Below, one piece after another: positions 62,662 through 64,000 of a DNA stretch of 64,000 nucleotides; position 1 is the first letter of the stretch; each line of letters opens with the position of its first letter. A program made the translations under genes and the position numbers. Location: positions 126,615,001-126,679,000 of the forward strand of contig NC_060211.1 in NCBI RefSeq assembly GCF_021130785.1. Direction: 5' to 3'. The notes under the pieces were generated by a model. It was not told the DNA's origin. It did not search any database and was given only the letters and a program-made list of their open reading frames with translations. Origin of the DNA: Homalodisca vitripennis. Taxonomy: Eukaryota > Arthropoda > Insecta > Hemiptera > Cicadellidae.

Positions 62662-64000
62662 TCAAAGAGTATGATATTTGACAAAACAGTTATTTGTTTT
62701 TGTTTAAGCACAATGGAACTGTACACTTAACACACTTTATAACAGTAAACCCCTTGCACTGTTCCATTTTACAACGCTGTTTTTTTTCTGTATGGTCTGG
62801 CCAGTGTCCAATGTTGTCCAATCTGACTTCTTTAGGAGGACCAGAAACAAGCCACAGCTTTCTTAGGTTTCTTGCTGGCAAGTGAGGGGCGGCCTCTTGT
62901 TGGTGTTGTTGTCATTCCGAATTTGCATAAAACTTTGAGCTAGTTGTAACCGGAACATAGCTAGTTTTAGGTGTGGTTCTTGTCTTTCTTTGTGGACCCG
63001 GACGTAAATTAACCATGCATTTACAACAGTTAAATCCAGCAGGTGATAAAACAGTCTAATGTACCATTTCTTGCTTCTCTGGATTATCTTATATCTCCCA
63101 AGGAGACTATCCAGGAGGTCAACTCCACCCATATGTCTGTTGTATTCAGATATTATATACTAGGACAGTTCACTTCCACATGCAATTTTCGAGATCTATC
63201 ATATCTCCTGACTTTTTGTTTCTGGTTCAACCCCTGCAAATGTTGACAGGAGGTTGACACACTTATTGTCTTTCCAGGATACTGCTGCTATCTTTCCCAT
63301 TCTTCATTTCACCCACATACTCCACTGATTGGCCTCTTACCATGGATTTTTTGAGTTTTTTTGTCAGGAAGCGGACAGTCTGGTATACGATCTGTTCGTA
63401 CGGTTCCAACGCAATGTACACCCTGGGACAACAAGTAGTCACAAAGGCTAATTGAGGTGTAATAATTATCAAAATATATTTTATGATTCTGGTGAGGTTT
63501 GAGGATTCTGGTAAGACGCACAACGGTATTACCGGTTGCTCCGATGTCGGGTTCATTAGGCAGCCTTTCCTCTTCTCCTTCCTGGCCAGTGTACACCTCA
63601 AAAATTATACGAAAATCCAGACATACCTGACAGTACATACAGAATAAAACCATATTTATGAGGTTTTTTTTGGCATGTAACGAATGAGAAAATGTCGGGC
63701 TTTTGACGAGCACATCTGTTCATTCACATGCAACTCTCTCCTCCACTGGAATAGAATTGAATCTCTTCCGTATGGTTTCAATCACAGGTCTTATTTTGTG
63801 CATCCGATCATGGCCAGGTTCGTTTCTTGGTACTAGTAGAGAATTATCGTTGAAATGCAGAAACTGTCTGATCTTCTCAAATACATTTAGTGGTAGGGTC
63901 TCTACAAACAAAGATATCGATATAGATCTGTTCCAGTACAATCGCACATTGCTAATAGGCATTATGGACGAAGCAATACACAGTCCAATGTACTTTCGAA
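62662..64000 (-). pseudogene. piggyBac-family transposase, frameshifted, runs off the right edge
   Basis: Minus-strand fragments in sequence order give the piggyBac DDD transposase (DDE_Tnp_1_7): FEKIRQFLHFND and IPVEER; NEQMCSSKARHFLIRYMP; EVYTGQE; HKIYFDNYYTS (catalytic Asp codon 63468-63470); RHMGGVDLLDSLLGRYK (Asp codon 63118-63120); RGRPS; VRLDNIGHWP; then a cysteine-rich tail CKMEQCKGFTVIKCVKC...CFVKYH and TGA at 62662-62664. Frame breaks lie near 63730, 63670, 63605, 63370, 63287, 63210, 63160, 62895, 62860 and 62697; almost all are net +1. The first catalytic position is Asn (codon 63722-63724) where the family has Asp. The N-terminus and far TIR are outside the window. It lies antisense to the ken-like gene, probably in an intron. 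Confidence 0.9.

Overview
The window looks like arthropod, most likely insect, nuclear DNA: AT-rich, gene-poor, full of transposon remnants and tandem arrays, with one spliced host gene. No bacterial operon, CRISPR array or rRNA/tRNA gene was recognised. The species cannot be named from this sequence.

Host gene. Two exons on the + strand at the right (56637-56945 and 59338-59781) are both open, join in phase 0, and together encode a BTB/POZ domain plus an acidic, Ser-rich linker. They most resemble ken (ken and barbie), a BTB-zinc-finger repressor. Zinc-finger exons are not seen and should lie beyond 64000. A CpG-rich promoter-like block at 13.95-14.55 kb ends in a phase-compatible 5' splice site and could be a distant first exon; if so, most of the window is one roughly 42-kb intron. 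A 117-bp tandem array sits directly against the BTB exon and repeats that exon's 3' splice site and first codons.

Mobile DNA. From left to right: LINE reverse-transcriptase remnants (4.03-4.41 and 8.08-8.35 kb); a TIR element (11.0-11.8 kb); a hairpin MITE (16.3-16.6 kb); a complete 3,928-bp PIF/Harbinger element with TAA target duplications and two interlocked antisense genes (19147-23074); a deleted Tc1/mariner-type element with about 280-bp TIRs (24.64-26.34 kb); a small insertion flanked by 11-bp direct repeats (30.7-30.9 kb); an unclassified composite repeat with a G-rich array and a 179-bp periodicity (39.6-41.4 kb); a MITE (61.0-61.5 kb); and a piggyBac transposase running off the right edge (62662-64000, minus strand).

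Tandem arrays. Main arrays have periods of about 145-170 bp (2.0-2.85 kb), 110-118 bp (8.9-9.85 kb), exactly 44 bp (12.73-13.38 kb), about 100 bp (32.6-33.1 kb), 179 bp (40.5-41.1 kb) and 117 bp (56.0-56.65 kb).

The Harbinger and piggyBac genes are broken almost only by net +1 frameshifts while the protein sequence between the breaks stays conserved, whereas the single-copy BTB exons are clean. This looks more like uncorrected indel errors in repetitive DNA than like decay, so these elements may be intact in the animal.
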